DNA from: Chloroflexota bacterium
GTDB taxonomy: Bacteria; Chloroflexota; UBA6077; FW602-bin22
Assembly (NCBI GenBank): GCA_004297775.1
Contig: SCUE01000005.1
Span: 1 to 64,000, forward strand
DNA: 64,000 nucleotides
Direction of reading: 5' to 3'
A program made the position numbers and the translations under genes. Numbering within the stretch: the first letter of the stretch is position 1; each line of letters begins with the position of its first letter. A model generated the notes under the pieces. It did not search any database. It was not told the origin of the DNA and saw only the letters and a program-made list of their open reading frames with translations. Shown here piece by piece: positions 1 through 9,694 of the stretch.

Positions 1-125
1 CCGATCGAATCGCCAGGCCACGCACCACTGCACCGGCAGCCGCGTCGTGACCTCGCTCGGTAACACCTCTATGAGGCATCATTCCAAGCTTTCGGTAACC
101 GCGACGACTGAGGCATCACGGAGGA

Positions 126-154
126 TTGACAGTGGCCCGCCCGCGGACTAGGCT
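126..154 (+). promoter_or_regulatory. sigma70-type promoter of the GntR gene
   Basis: TTGACA (126-131), a 17-bp spacer and TAGGCT (149-154). The -35 matches consensus perfectly and the spacing is ideal. The predicted transcript start near 161 leaves a leader of about 57 nt before the GTG at 218. Confidence 0.65.
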
Positions 155-165
155 AGCCACGGTCT

Positions 166-190
166 GCGATCATCGATCATCGTAGATCGC
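166..190. promoter_or_regulatory. candidate GntR autoregulatory operator
   Basis: Inverted repeat GCGATC (166-171) / GATCGC (185-190) enclosing a direct repeat of GATCATC (168-174 and 175-181). It lies just after the predicted transcription start of the GntR gene, a usual place for an autorepressor site. Assignment to this regulator is inference. Confidence 0.4.
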
Positions 191-217
191 GGCACTCGGT
201 GGGTTGGGGGTAGGGCC

Positions 218-943
218 GTGCAGGTCGCCGAGCGTTCGACCGCACTCGTACTCGTCGGTCGGCGAGCTCTGCGCGACGACGTCCGCGAGGCGCTCGTCAA
301 CGCGATCCTGGGCGGGGAGTTCCACCCCGGCGACCGGATCATCGAGACGCGCGTGGCGCGCCAGCTCGGCGTGAGCCAGAGCACGGTGCGCGAGGCGTTG
401 CGCGAACTCGAGCAGCTCGGGATGGTCGTGACCCTGCCCAACCGTGGCGCGTCGGTCAAGCCCCTGACGCGGCGGGACGTCACCGAGATGTACGAGATGC
501 GGGCTCTGATCGAGGGGCACGCTGCGCGGGTGGTGGCGACTCGACTCACGGAAAGAGACAGCGCCGGCCTCGAGACGCTCGCGGCGGAAATGGTGCAGCT
601 CGCAAACGCCGGCGACGTGCAGGAGTTGATCAAACGCGACGTCGCGTTCCACAGCCGGATTTGCCAGTTGGCCGATAACGCGCTTCTGATGCGGCTGTGG
701 TCGGCGGTCAACCCGCACCTGTGGACCTACGTCGCCGTCCGTGGTCTTCTCGGAATGCCCCCGACGCAAGTGGCGAGGCGCCATTTCGAGGTCGTGGATG
801 CGTTGCGCTCGGGCGATCCCGACCGCGCCGAGCAAGCGCTCAGAACGCACTTGCTTGAGCTGCGGGACCTCGCCGAGGAGAAGCTCGTCAGCGGCGAGGC
901 CACGCTGGCGTCCGCCGACGGGCGTCCTGGCGGCGTCCGGTGA
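218..943 (+). CDS. GntR family (FadR/FCD) transcriptional regulator
   Basis: DNA-binding regulator of 241 aa. Residues about 15-80 form the winged-helix GntR domain, with the recognition helix in SQSTVREALRELEQLGMV followed by the wing NRGASVKP. Residues about 90-225 form the all-helical FCD ligand-binding domain, in which FHSRICQLADN and the later RRHFEVVDALRSGD carry the expected metal or effector-binding His/Asp positions. The start is GTG at 218, preceded by a G-rich stretch. The stop codon overlaps the start of the following zinc dehydrogenase by 4 nt (GTGA), so the two are translationally coupled and the regulator probably controls that dehydrogenase. The effector is unknown; FCD proteins usually sense carboxylates or sugar acids. 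Confidence 0.9.
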   Translation: MQVAERSTALVLVGRRALRDDVREALVNAILGGEFHPGDRIIETRVARQLGVSQSTVREALRELEQLGMVVTLPNRGASVKPLTRRDVTEMYEMRALIEGHAARVVATRLTERDSAGLETLAAEMVQLANAGDVQELIKRDVAFHSRICQLADNALLMRLWSAVNPHLWTYVAVRGLLGMPPTQVARRHFEVVDALRSGDPDRAEQALRTHLLELRDLAEEKLVSGEATLASADGRPGGVR

Positions 944-2049
944 TTGCCGACGAGCAGAGCGCTCCGGCGTCGGCGGCGGGCGCCCTGCCCGCGACTATGC
1001 GGGCGGTCGTGCTCACCGAACCCGGGTTCAATGGCGTCACGCTCCAGCAGATTCCGGTCCCGTCACCGAGGCGGATGGAGCTCCTCTGCAAGGTCGAGGC
1101 GGTGTACATCTGCGGCACCGACCCCCACATCGTCGCCGGGCACTACCCGGGCTTCTGGCCGATGGCGTACCCCTTCATCCCCGGCCATGAGTGGGCCGGG
1201 ACCATCGTCAATCTGGGTGAGGAAGCGGAGGCATTCGGTTGGCGCATCGGTCAGCGCGTTGCGGGCACGAGCCACGCCGGATGCGGCTACTGCCGGAGTT
1301 GCTCGATCGGTCGCTACAACCTGTGCGAGAACTATGGTGACGCGGCGCGGGGCCACCGCCAATACGGCCATTACACGGCCGGCGCCTACGCTGAGTACGT
1401 CGTGCACTCGGTCCGCTCCGTGTTCCGCGTCCCGGACGCCCTGTCGTTCGAGGAAGCGGCGGCCATGGATCCGGCCTCGATCGCGCTGCACACTATCAAG
1501 CGTGCCGGCGTCAGTCCCGGCGATACCGTCGCAGTGATCGGGCCTGGTCCAATGGGGCTGATGGTGCTCCAGTGTGCGCGCGCGCTTGGTGCCGGCCGCG
1601 TTCTAGTGGTCGGGCGCGGTGAGCGGCTGGCCAAGGCGGTCGAGCTCGGCGCCGAGCCGATCGACTACACGCGCGGCGATCCGGTCGCGGCCGTGCGGCA
1701 GGTGACCGGCGGGCGGGGCGCCGACCGCGCGGTCGAGTGCGCCGGCACCGGGGAGACGCTCGCCCAGGCGATCGAGATGGTGCGGAAGGGTGGCTCAGTC
1801 TCGGTGATCGGGATTCCGCTCGAGCCGGCCGCGCTGCCGATCAAGAAGCTTGTCCTCGACGAAATCTCCGTCCACGGTGTCCGTGCCAACCGGGGCACCT
1901 GCGAGGAGGTTCTGCCCCTGATGGTTCGCGGCACAGTCAACGTCAGGCCGCTGGTGACGCACCGGTTTCCCCTCGCTAGTTTTCCGGAGGCGCTGGCAAC
2001 CTTCGTCGAGCGCCGCGGCGGCGCGATCAAGGTGCTGATCAAGCCTTGA
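940..2049 (+). CDS. zinc-dependent alcohol/polyol dehydrogenase (MDR family)
   Basis: NAD(P)-dependent dehydrogenase of 369 aa. Catalytic zinc ligands are visible in CGTDPHI and GHEWAG. The structural-zinc lobe is GCGYCRSCSIGRYNLC, with four cysteines. The Rossmann motif is VIGPGPMGLMVLQCARALGA. This is the threonine/sorbitol dehydrogenase-like branch of the medium-chain family, but the substrate cannot be read from sequence. The start is GTG at 940, inside the stop of the upstream GntR gene, so the pair forms one operon. It faces the convergent aconitase gene across about 120 bp. Confidence 0.9.
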   Translation: MIADEQSAPASAAGALPATMRAVVLTEPGFNGVTLQQIPVPSPRRMELLCKVEAVYICGTDPHIVAGHYPGFWPMAYPFIPGHEWAGTIVNLGEEAEAFGWRIGQRVAGTSHAGCGYCRSCSIGRYNLCENYGDAARGHRQYGHYTAGAYAEYVVHSVRSVFRVPDALSFEEAAAMDPASIALHTIKRAGVSPGDTVAVIGPGPMGLMVLQCARALGAGRVLVVGRGERLAKAVELGAEPIDYTRGDPVAAVRQVTGGRGADRAVECAGTGETLAQAIEMVRKGGSVSVIGIPLEPAALPIKKLVLDEISVHGVRANRGTCEEVLPLMVRGTVNVRPLVTHRFPLASFPEALATFVERRGGAIKVLIKP

Positions 2050-2168
2050 GGCGCGGCGCCGCCCGTACGCGGCGTCTGGATGCAGGCCGACTCCCGTATG
2101 AGGATCGAGCACTCGCTGCCTGGCTGGCGGCGGCGGCCGGGTAGAACTCGCCGCCGACGGCGCCTCGG

Positions 2169-4868
2169 CTACACCGCGACCGGCGCGCCCTTCAGCAACT
2201 GGCGGAGGACGTACTGCAGGATGCCGCCGTGCTGGTAGTAGGCGACGTCCATTGCGCTGTCCAGGCGAGCCGTCACCGCGAAGTCGAAGTTCGATCCATC
2301 GGCGCGCCATACGCGGACGGTCATCTCCTTGCCGGGCGAAAGGCCGGCAGTGACGCCGATCACATCGAAGGTCTCGGCTCCGGTCAGGCCGAGCGACTGG
2401 CGATTCTGGCCAGCTTTGAACTCGAGCGGCAGGATTCCCATGCCGACGAGGTTGCTTCGGTGGATGCGCTCGTACGTCTCGGCAATGACGAAGCGCACGC
2501 CGAGCAGCAGTGGTCCCTTGGCAGCCCAGTCGCGGGAACTACCGGTCCCGTACTCTTTGCCGGCGATGATCGCCAACGGCGTGCCCTCGGACTGGTAGCG
2601 CTGTGACGCTTCGAAGATGCTGGTGACCTCACCATCGGGTAGATGCTTCGTATAGTCGCCTTCGCGATCGGGAACGAGCTCGTTACGAAGGCGAATGTTG
2701 CCGAATGTTCCGCGCGCCATCACGTCGTGGCTACCGCGTCGAGCGCCGAAGCTGTTGAATTCGCGGTGCTGTACGCCGTGTTCGACCAGGTAGCGACCGG
2801 CCGGACGATCGACCGGAATGTTGCCAGCCGGTGAGATATGGTCGGTCGTGACCGAATCGCCGAACATTGCGAGCACTCGGGCTGATTCGATGTCGCGGGG
2901 CCGCTCGGGAATCGGGGCGAGGTTCTCGAAGTAGGGCGGTTCCTGCGCGTAGGTGGACACCGCGTCCCACTCGTACAGATCCGACGCCGGCACCGGCAGA
3001 TCGCGCCAGGCCTGATCGCCAGTGAAGACGTCGGCGTAGCGGGCCGTGAATAGGTCCGGCCCAACCGCGCTGGTGACCGCGGCGTCGACCTCGGCGTTCG
3101 TCGGCCAGATGTCCCGCAAGTACACCGCCGTGCCGGAGCGATCGTGGCCGAGCGGCTCGGCCGTCAGATCGATGTCGACCGTACCAGCAATTGCGTAGGC
3201 TACCACCAGGGGCGGCGACGCGAGGTAGCACGCACGCGCCAGCGGATTGACGCGGCCGTCGAAGTTGCGGTTTCCACTCAGGACGGCCGCGCCGACGATG
3301 TCGTTGGCGCGGACGGCTGTGGCGATCGGTTCGGGAAGCGTGCCGCTGTTGCCGATACAGGTCGTGCACCCGTAGCCGACGGTGTGGAACTTCAACGCCT
3401 CCAGGTGCGGTGTGAGACCGGCGCGGTTGAGGTACTCGGTCACGACCTGTGATCCCGGCGCCAGGCTTGTCTTGACGTACGGCTTGACTGACAGGCCGCG
3501 CTCGACCGCCTTCTTCGCGACAAGACCGGCCGCGATCATAACCCGCGGATTCGACGTGTTCGTGCAGCTCGTAATCGCGGCGATGACGACCGATCCGTGC
3601 GTCATCTCAGTGAAGGTGTCGCCGATCTCGACCGGTATGCGCGGCGGCTCGGTCTCGAACGATTTGGCGAACCCGGTGCGCAGGCTGGCGCGCACGTTCG
3701 CCAGTGACACGCGGTCCTGAGGGCGGCGCGGACCGGCCATACTCGGTTCGACCGTCGAGAGATCGAGCTCAAGCGTCTCGTTGAAGAGTGGCTCCGGCGA
3801 CGCGTCCGTTCGGAACATGCCCTGTTCCTTGGTGTATCGCTCGACGAGATCGATCAGGTCTGGCGGCCGTCCCGTGAGTCGCAGGTAGCGGAGCGTCTCG
3901 TCATCGACCGGAAAGAGGCCGGCGGTTGCGCCGTATTCGGGCGCCATGTTCGCGATCGTGGCCCGATCGGCCAGCGGTAGCTGGCTGAGTCCAGCGCCGA
4001 AGAACTCGACGAACTTGCTGACGACACCGTGCTTGCGGAGGATCTGGGTCACGGTCAGGACGAGGTCGGTCGCGGTGACGCCTTCGGCGAGCGCGCCGTT
4101 CATCCGAACGCCGACGACGTCGGGTGTCAGGAGATAGATCGGTTGCCCGAGCAGATTGGCTTCCGCCTCGATGCCGCCGACGCCCCATCCGAGGACGCCC
4201 AGGCCATTGACCATCGTCGTGTGCGAATCGGTGCCGACGAGTGTGTCCGGAAAGACATTGACGACGCCGTCGATCTCACGGGATTCGACGACGTGGGCGA
4301 TGTACTCGATGTTGACCTGATGGACGATGCCGGTTCCGGGCGGTACGACGCGGAAGTTTTCGAAGGCGCGCTGCGCCCACCGAAGCAACGTGTATCGCTC
4401 GACGTTTCGTTCGTATTCGCGGGCGACGTTCAATCCGAAGGCTCGGGTCGTGCCGAAGTTGTCCACTTGTACGGAATGATCGATGACGAGATCGACCGGC
4501 ACGAGCGGGTTGATTCGCCGCGGATCGCCGCCGAGTCGCGCCATCGCCGCGCGCATCGCGGCGAGATCGACGACCACCGGGACACCGGTGTAATCCTGCA
4601 GCAGTACGCGCGCCGGGATGAATGGAAACTCGTTGATCTGTCCGTTCGGCCGCCAGCCGGCCAGCATCCGCGCGTGCGACTCCGTGAACGATTCGTGAGA
4701 CTGATTTCGGAGCGCGTTTTCGAGCAGGATCTTCAGGGTGATCGGCATGCGATCGAGCCCAATGCCGACGAGCGACTCGACCGCCGCGAGGCGGAAGAAG
4801 GCGCGGTCTCCGTCGCGCGTGGCCAGCGTCGCGCGTGCGCGGAACGGATCGGCGGGCAGTGAACTCAT
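2169..4868 (-). CDS. acnA: aconitate hydratase A
   Basis: Aconitase of the AcnA/IRP type (899 aa, normal length), interconverting citrate and isocitrate in the TCA cycle. The 4Fe-4S ligands are one Cys in SCTNTSNP and two in GCTTCIGNSG. Substrate-binding segments include GTDSHTTMVNGLGVLGWGVG, GNRNFDGR and the C-terminal swivel-domain motif YGTGSSRDWAAKG. The ATG at 4868 has a good AGGAGG ribosome-binding site. It lies 27 nt behind a small cyclic-nucleotide-binding protein and is probably co-transcribed with it. Confidence 0.97.
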   Translation of the reverse strand: MSSLPADPFRARATLATRDGDRAFFRLAAVESLVGIGLDRMPITLKILLENALRNQSHESFTESHARMLAGWRPNGQINEFPFIPARVLLQDYTGVPVVVDLAAMRAAMARLGGDPRRINPLVPVDLVIDHSVQVDNFGTTRAFGLNVAREYERNVERYTLLRWAQRAFENFRVVPPGTGIVHQVNIEYIAHVVESREIDGVVNVFPDTLVGTDSHTTMVNGLGVLGWGVGGIEAEANLLGQPIYLLTPDVVGVRMNGALAEGVTATDLVLTVTQILRKHGVVSKFVEFFGAGLSQLPLADRATIANMAPEYGATAGLFPVDDETLRYLRLTGRPPDLIDLVERYTKEQGMFRTDASPEPLFNETLELDLSTVEPSMAGPRRPQDRVSLANVRASLRTGFAKSFETEPPRIPVEIGDTFTEMTHGSVVIAAITSCTNTSNPRVMIAAGLVAKKAVERGLSVKPYVKTSLAPGSQVVTEYLNRAGLTPHLEALKFHTVGYGCTTCIGNSGTLPEPIATAVRANDIVGAAVLSGNRNFDGRVNPLARACYLASPPLVVAYAIAGTVDIDLTAEPLGHDRSGTAVYLRDIWPTNAEVDAAVTSAVGPDLFTARYADVFTGDQAWRDLPVPASDLYEWDAVSTYAQEPPYFENLAPIPERPRDIESARVLAMFGDSVTTDHISPAGNIPVDRPAGRYLVEHGVQHREFNSFGARRGSHDVMARGTFGNIRLRNELVPDREGDYTKHLPDGEVTSIFEASQRYQSEGTPLAIIAGKEYGTGSSRDWAAKGPLLLGVRFVIAETYERIHRSNLVGMGILPLEFKAGQNRQSLGLTGAETFDVIGVTAGLSPGKEMTVRVWRADGSNFDFAVTARLDSAMDVAYYQHGGILQYVLRQLLKGAPVAV

Positions 4869-4895
4869 CGTGGCGCCTCCTGGCAGCGAAAATCG

Positions 4896-5315
4896 CTATT
4901 GATTCCAGAGTCGCGCCAGCATCTCCGTGTTGGCGCGGAGCCGATCCGAAAGCGTCTGGATGACCTTGATGGCGAAATCCGGGCTCTTGCGTAGCAGCTC
5001 GATCGCGGTATCGCGTTGGAACTTCAGCAGGACGGTCTCTTCGAGTGCGATCGCGGTCGCAGTGCGCGGCAGGCCACTGAAGCACGAGATCTCGCCGAAG
5101 ATTTCGCCGGTGTGCGCCACGCGCAGTACGCGCTTGACGCCCGATTCCGGATCGGACACCGAGAATTCGACCTGACCGCGCAGGACGATGTAGAGGTCGT
5201 AACTCGGCTCACTCTCGTGCAGGATCTCATCGCCGGCGTTGTACGCGATCCCAAAGTTGCTGAAGAGGGAGTTGAGCGCTTGCAACTCGGACGTTTGAAG
5301 TCGGTGGTTCGACAC
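4896..5315 (-). CDS. stand-alone cyclic-nucleotide-binding domain protein
   Basis: Protein of 139 aa that is essentially one cNMP-binding beta-barrel (CRP/PKA-R fold) with no helix-turn-helix. The phosphate-binding cassette is GEIFGEISCFSGLPRTATA, with the Glu and Arg that contact the cyclic phosphate in CRP-like proteins. It cannot bind DNA by itself through a CRP-type domain, so it is probably a sensor or partner subunit. Its GTG start has a CATACT box 6 nt upstream and no Shine-Dalgarno, suggesting a leaderless message that continues into acnA. The ligand (cAMP, cGMP or c-di-GMP) is unknown. Confidence 0.85.
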   Translation of the reverse strand: MSNHRLQTSELQALNSLFSNFGIAYNAGDEILHESEPSYDLYIVLRGQVEFSVSDPESGVKRVLRVAHTGEIFGEISCFSGLPRTATAIALEETVLLKFQRDTAIELLRKSPDFAIKVIQTLSDRLRANTEMLARLWNQ

Positions 5316-5321
5316 AGCGCC

Positions 5322-5327
5322 AGTATG
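5322..5327 (-). promoter_or_regulatory. -10 box of leaderless promoter, cNMP-domain gene and acnA
   Basis: CATACT on the minus strand, ending 6 nt before the GTG at 5315. It lies in the 49-bp gap behind thrC. No convincing -35 is visible. Confidence 0.5.
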
Positions 5328-5364
5328 CCAGACTGGCCGCCGTGATTACAGGCCGGCGCTCGCG

Positions 5365-6696
5365 CTAGCCGCCGAGCACCGCGCGACGCACGTCCTCGTA
5401 GACGGCGGGCAGTTCGATCGGTCGATTGGCGTAACCTGCCGATATGCCTGGCAGCATGCGCTCGTGATAACCGACTTTGAACTCGGTGAACTTCAGACCG
5501 CTGGCGGTCGAGATCACGACGACACGATCGTCCCGTCCGATGACGCGTCGGGCGACCAATTTCTCGAGCACAGCCAGGGCGACCCCGGTGTGTGGGTCGG
5601 TGAAGAGCCCGGCCAGGTCGGCCCGCGCGGCCGCGTCGGCAAGCTCATTTTCCGTCGCCTGTTCCACGACTCCGTCGTAAGCGCGAAGGGCTCGGACCGC
5701 GCGCGGGTATGACACCGGGTTGCCGATCTGGATCGCGGTCGCCTGGGTAGCTTCGGCCTGGACTGGTGTGAGGCCGCCCTCGAAGCCGCGCTGAAACGAT
5801 CGATACAGCGGGTTCGCCGCGGCTACCTGCCCGACCGCGATCCGCGGCTTCTTGTTGATCAAGCCGAGTTCCAGCATCATCGTGAAACCGGCGGCGAGCG
5901 CGCTGACGTTGCCCAGATTGCCGCCCGGGATGATGATCCAGTCGGGCACCTCCCAGTCGAATTGCTGCGCGATCTCGATTGAGATCGTCTTCTGGCCTTC
6001 CAGGCGCAGGGGATTCATCGAGTTAGCCAGGTAGATTCCGGGCTCACGCGACAGTTGTTGAACGATCGCCATGCAGCCATCGAAGTCGGTGTCGAGCGCG
6101 AGCACCCGCGCGCCGTTCGCGAGTGGCTGGACGAGTTGGGCGGTGCTGATCTTTCCCCGCGGAAGCAGCACGGCCGCCGGTATGCCGGCGACCGCGCAAT
6201 AAGCGGCCAGCGATGCCGACGTATCACCGGTCGAGGCGCAGATCACCGCGCGAACCGGCATGGCCCGCTTGATCATCTCGTTGACGACGGAGACGAGGAC
6301 CGTCATGCCGAGGTCCTTGAACGAGCCCGTGTGACTATTGCCGCACATCTTGATCCAGAGCTCGGTCAACTCCAAGGTCTTGCCGTACCGCTCCGCCCAG
6401 AAGAGGTTCGTGCCGCCCTCGTCGAGCGAGACGACGTTGTCGTTATCGACGCCGGGCGCGACCCATTCCTTCTTACCCCAGACGCCGCTGCCGTACGGCC
6501 ACTGCGTCCGCTTGTACCGAACGTCGAAGAGGGCCTTCCACTCCGCGGCCGATCGGCCGCGAAGCGCGTCGACATCGTGCGCGACATCGAGGAGAGCGTC
6601 GCAACGCGGACAGCGATAGACGAATCCCTCGAGCGGCAGTTCGTCGACGCAGCCTTCGATACAGCGCAACCAGGCACGGTACGGCTTAGCGTCCAT
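5365..6696 (-). CDS. thrC: threonine synthase
   Basis: PLP enzyme of 443 aa converting O-phosphohomoserine to threonine. The PLP lysine is in [17 protein letters not shown]. The phosphate-binding loop is [14 protein letters not shown]. The N-terminus carries a small zinc-ribbon-like element (CIEGC...YRCPRC) typical of the longer bacterial and archaeal threonine synthases. Its start overlaps the 3' end of the CoA-binding-protein gene by 11 nt, placing it last in the metX-metY-CoA-binding-thrC operon. The operon thus splits homoserine between the methionine and threonine branches. Confidence 0.93.
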   Translation of the reverse strand: MDAKPYRAWLRCIEGCVDELPLEGFVYRCPRCDALLDVAHDVDALRGRSAAEWKALFDVRYKRTQWPYGSGVWGKKEWVAPGVDNDNVVSLDEGGTNLFWAERYGKTLELTELWIKMCGNSHTGSFKDLGMTVLVSVVNEMIKRAMPVRAVICASTGDTSASLAAYCAVAGIPAAVLLPRGKISTAQLVQPLANGARVLALDTDFDGCMAIVQQLSREPGIYLANSMNPLRLEGQKTISIEIAQQFDWEVPDWIIIPGGNLGNVSALAAGFTMMLELGLINKKPRIAVGQVAAANPLYRSFQRGFEGGLTPVQAEATQATAIQIGNPVSYPRAVRALRAYDGVVEQATENELADAAARADLAGLFTDPHTGVALAVLEKLVARRVIGRDDRVVVISTASGLKFTEFKVGYHERMLPGISAGYANRPIELPAVYEDVRRAVLGG

Positions 6697-7219
6697 CGAT
6701 GCCTCGTCGCCGGGAGGTGATGATGCCGGTATTCAGCCCGAGCCAGTGCATCTGGCCGAGGTGGCGGGCGTGCTCGATCTTCATGCAACGATCCATCACG
6801 ACGTCGAGCCCGCCGGCGCGCGCGATTTCGGCGCCTTCGGCGCTGAGGACGTTGAACTGGAGCCACAACGCGCGGGCGCCAACCTCGATCGCCTCGCGCG
6901 CGATCTCAGGCACGGTATCTGGCTGCCGGAAAACGTCCACGACGTCGATCGGTCCGGGCACGTCGCGCAGCGATGGGTACGAAGTGAGTCCGAGGACATC
7001 GCGCTCGCGCGGATTGACCGGTATCACCGTGAATCCGTGTAGTTGCAGGTAGTAGCCGACGAAATGGCTCGGTCGCAGGACATTCGAAGAGAGGCCAACG
7101 ATGGCGACCCGTCGCGCGTAACCGAGGATGCGTCGGATCTCCTCGACGTTCTGGTACGGCCGAGCGATCAACTCGCGTTGTGTCGGCAGCGGGCACGCCA
7201 GACCCATCGGATCGGTCAT
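6686..7219 (-). CDS. CoA-binding domain protein (YccU-like)
   Basis: Small Rossmann-fold protein of 177 aa resembling the CoA-binding domain of succinyl-CoA synthetase. The pattern is [17 protein letters not shown], then [16 protein letters not shown], then a segment ending in [10 protein letters not shown] with a conserved Cys. The start is ATG at 7219, overlapping the stop of metY by 4 nt (ATGA). A longer in-frame extension upstream lies entirely inside metY and was not used. It sits between metY and thrC, so a role linked to sulfur-amino-acid or acyl-CoA metabolism is likely, but the family's biochemical function is unproven. Confidence 0.88.
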   Translation of the reverse strand: MTDPMGLACPLPTQRELIARPYQNVEEIRRILGYARRVAIVGLSSNVLRPSHFVGYYLQLHGFTVIPVNPRERDVLGLTSYPSLRDVPGPIDVVDVFRQPDTVPEIAREAIEVGARALWLQFNVLSAEGAEIARAGGLDVVMDRCMKIEHARHLGQMHWLGLNTGIITSRRRGIDGR

Positions 7220-8511
7220 CGCGCGGATCCGGCCGACGCGCTGGCGATGAGCGCCTGATCGAGATCGTCGATCAAGTCGTCGAGCGATTCCAGTCCAATC
7301 GAGAGGCGAATCGTCTCCGGTCCGATGCCGGCCGCGACCAACTCCTCCTCGGATAGCTGCCGATGCGTCGTCGAGGCCGGATGAATGACGAGCGATTTGG
7401 CATCCCCGACGTTGGCCAGGTGGGAGAAGAGGTTCAGCGATTCGATGAAGACGCGACCGCCCTCGCGACCGCCGTGAATGCCGAAAGAGAAGACCGCGCC
7501 GGCGCCTTTCGGCAAGTACTTCTCGCGCAGCACACGATGAGGACTGTCGTCGAGTCCGGGGTGTCGCACCCACGCCACGCGCGGATGCCCGACTAGGAAG
7601 CGCGCGACGCCGAGCGCGTTCTCGACATGACGCTCCATGCGTAGATGAAGCGTCTCGAGGCCAAGCAGAAACGTGAACGCGTTGAACGGCGACATCGGGG
7701 CGCCAAGATCGCGCATGCTCTCGGAGCGGAGCTTCTGGAGATATCCGTACATTCCGAACGTCGCGTAGAACTCGAGGCCATGGTAGGCCGGCGACGGATC
7801 GACGATGGTCGCAAACTTGCCATTGCCCCAGTCGAATCGCCCAGAGTCGACGATGACGCCGCCGATCGACGTGCCGTGTCCCCCGATGAACTTGGTCGCG
7901 GAGTGAACGATGATGTCGGCGCCCCATTCGAACGGTCGGCAGAGGTACGGTGTCGCGAATGTGTTGTCGACCACCAGGGGCACCCCGTTCTCGTGGGCGA
8001 TCGCCGCGACGGTCTCGATATCGAGGATCGTCCCGGTTGGGTTGCCGATTGTTTCGCCGTAGAAGACGCGCGTGTTCTCACGGACGCCGCGGCGCCAGTT
8101 GTCGGGGTCGTCTGGATCGATCAGCGTCAACTCGACGTTCAGCTTGCGAAAGATGTGCCGGAACTGCGTCGTCGTGCCGCCGTACAGCATGCGCGACGCC
8201 AGGACGTGATCTCCCGGCTTCAGAATCGTGAAGAGCGCGAGCAGTTGGGCGGCCTGGCCGGACGCGGTCGCGACCGCGCCGATGCCGCCTTCGAGGCTCG
8301 CGACGCGCTCTTCGAAGGCGGCGTTGGTCGGATTCATGATTCGTGAATAGGTGTTGCCATACTCCTGCAGATTGAAGTACGCCGCGGCCTGCTCGGAGTC
8401 CTCGAAAACGAACGATGTCGTCTGATAGATGGGCATCGCGCGTGCGCCGGTGTATGGGTCCGGCCGCTGTCCGGCGTGGATCGTGCGCGTCGCGAAACCG
8501 TAGTTACGCAT
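7216..8511 (-). CDS. metY: O-acetylhomoserine sulfhydrylase (aminocarboxypropyltransferase)
   Basis: PLP enzyme of the Cys/Met metabolism family, 431 aa, making homocysteine from O-acyl-homoserine and sulfide. The PLP lysine is in HSATKFIGGHGTSIGG. The N-terminal motif is FATRTIHAGQRPDP, and PIYQTTSFVF follows. The length (about 430 aa) and the spacing after the PLP lysine fit the MetY branch rather than the roughly 390-aa cystathionine gamma-synthases. It overlaps the metX stop by 8 nt and the next gene by 4 nt, so it is in the same operon as the acyltransferase that makes its substrate. Confidence 0.93.
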   Translation of the reverse strand: MRNYGFATRTIHAGQRPDPYTGARAMPIYQTTSFVFEDSEQAAAYFNLQEYGNTYSRIMNPTNAAFEERVASLEGGIGAVATASGQAAQLLALFTILKPGDHVLASRMLYGGTTTQFRHIFRKLNVELTLIDPDDPDNWRRGVRENTRVFYGETIGNPTGTILDIETVAAIAHENGVPLVVDNTFATPYLCRPFEWGADIIVHSATKFIGGHGTSIGGVIVDSGRFDWGNGKFATIVDPSPAYHGLEFYATFGMYGYLQKLRSESMRDLGAPMSPFNAFTFLLGLETLHLRMERHVENALGVARFLVGHPRVAWVRHPGLDDSPHRVLREKYLPKGAGAVFSFGIHGGREGGRVFIESLNLFSHLANVGDAKSLVIHPASTTHRQLSEEELVAAGIGPETIRLSIGLESLDDLIDDLDQALIASASAGSAR

Positions 8512-9682
8512 CCTGTCTCTCCAGGAAATCGCGAATCAGCGCGGTCTGGCGTCCCTCTTCGACCAGAAACGCGTCGTGACCATAGTTCGAGTCGATGACC
8601 CGTGACTCGACCGAACCGCCGGCTTCGCGAATCGCTTCGGCCAGCGCCAACGAATCGGCCGGCGGATAGAGCCAATCGGACGAGAACGACAGCACGAGGA
8701 AGCTCGCCGGAGCCCGCGCCATCGCGGCGCTCAAGGAGCCTTTTCCCCATTGGGCGGCCAGATCGAAATAGCTGAGCGCGCGCGACAGGTAGAGGTAGCT
8801 GTTCGCGTCGAACCGCTTGACGAACTTGTCGCCCTGATAGCGGAGGTAGCTCTCGACCTCGAAATCGGCGTCGAAGCTATACGAATAGTCGGATCGGTTC
8901 TGAAGCCGGCGGCCGAACTTTTCCGCGATCGAGATCGACGAGAGGTAGGTGACGTGTCCGACCATGCGCGCGACAGCCAGCCCGGCGTCGGGAGGATCGT
9001 CATCCGGATACCGTCCGCCTCGCCACCGGGGGTCGGCCATGATCGCGTTTCGCCCGATCGAACTCCAGGCCAATCCCATCGGCGACAGGCGCGCGGTCGA
9101 GGCAATTGGAATGCAGCTACGAACGAAGTCCGGATAGCGAACGGCCCACTCCAGAGCCTGCATGCCGCCGAGCGATCCCCCGCTGGTCGCGGCGATGCCA
9201 CGAATGCCGAGCGCGTCGATCAGACGCTTCTGCGCGCGCACCATGTCGCCGACCGTCACGATCGGAAAGTCGGTGTCGTACCGACGCCCCGTGCGGGGAT
9301 CGATCGATCGCGGACCGGTCGATCCCCGGCACGACCCGAGGACGTTGATACAGATGACCTGGTAGCGGTCGGTGTCGAATGCCTTGCCGGGACCGATCAT
9401 GCCGTCCCACCAGCCGACACCAGCCAGACCGCGCTGACCCGCCCCGAGACCGTCGACGGCACTGGCGGCGCCACCAGTGGTCGCGCCGCCAGCGTGCGCA
9501 TCGCCCGACAACGCGTGGCAGGCGACGATGACGTTGTCCCGTGATGGCGACAAATTGCCGTACGTCTCGTACGCCAAATCGAATGACGGCAGAACCTGAC
9601 CGCCGTCAAGCTCGAGCGCCTCGCGAAAGCGGTGGATCGACGGCGACATCGAGCCGATCGATTCGGCGCTTGGGACTGCCAC
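8504..9682 (-). CDS. metX: homoserine O-acetyltransferase
   Basis: Alpha/beta-hydrolase-fold acyltransferase of 392 aa that activates homoserine. The catalytic triad is visible: Ser in SGGSLGGMQALEWA, Asp in SSDWLYPP and His in NYGHDAFLVE. The oxyanion region is HALSGDAHAGG, and the family motif NVLGSCRGSTGP is intact. Whether acetyl- or succinyl-CoA is used cannot be settled by eye. It is first gene of the metX-metY-CoA-binding-thrC operon. The GTG at 9682 has TATACT 6 nt upstream and no Shine-Dalgarno, so the operon mRNA is probably leaderless; no SAM riboswitch or T-box fits in the 80-bp gap. Confidence 0.93.
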   Translation of the reverse strand: MAVPSAESIGSMSPSIHRFREALELDGGQVLPSFDLAYETYGNLSPSRDNVIVACHALSGDAHAGGATTGGAASAVDGLGAGQRGLAGVGWWDGMIGPGKAFDTDRYQVICINVLGSCRGSTGPRSIDPRTGRRYDTDFPIVTVGDMVRAQKRLIDALGIRGIAATSGGSLGGMQALEWAVRYPDFVRSCIPIASTARLSPMGLAWSSIGRNAIMADPRWRGGRYPDDDPPDAGLAVARMVGHVTYLSSISIAEKFGRRLQNRSDYSYSFDADFEVESYLRYQGDKFVKRFDANSYLYLSRALSYFDLAAQWGKGSLSAAMARAPASFLVLSFSSDWLYPPADSLALAEAIREAGGSVESRVIDSNYGHDAFLVEEGRQTALIRDFLERQDA

Positions 9683-9688
9683 GAGACG

Positions 9689-9694
9689 AGTATA
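9689..9694 (-). promoter_or_regulatory. -10 box of the met/thr operon (leaderless)
   Basis: TATACT on the minus strand ends 6 nt before the metX GTG. The -35 region is weak. Confidence 0.55.
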
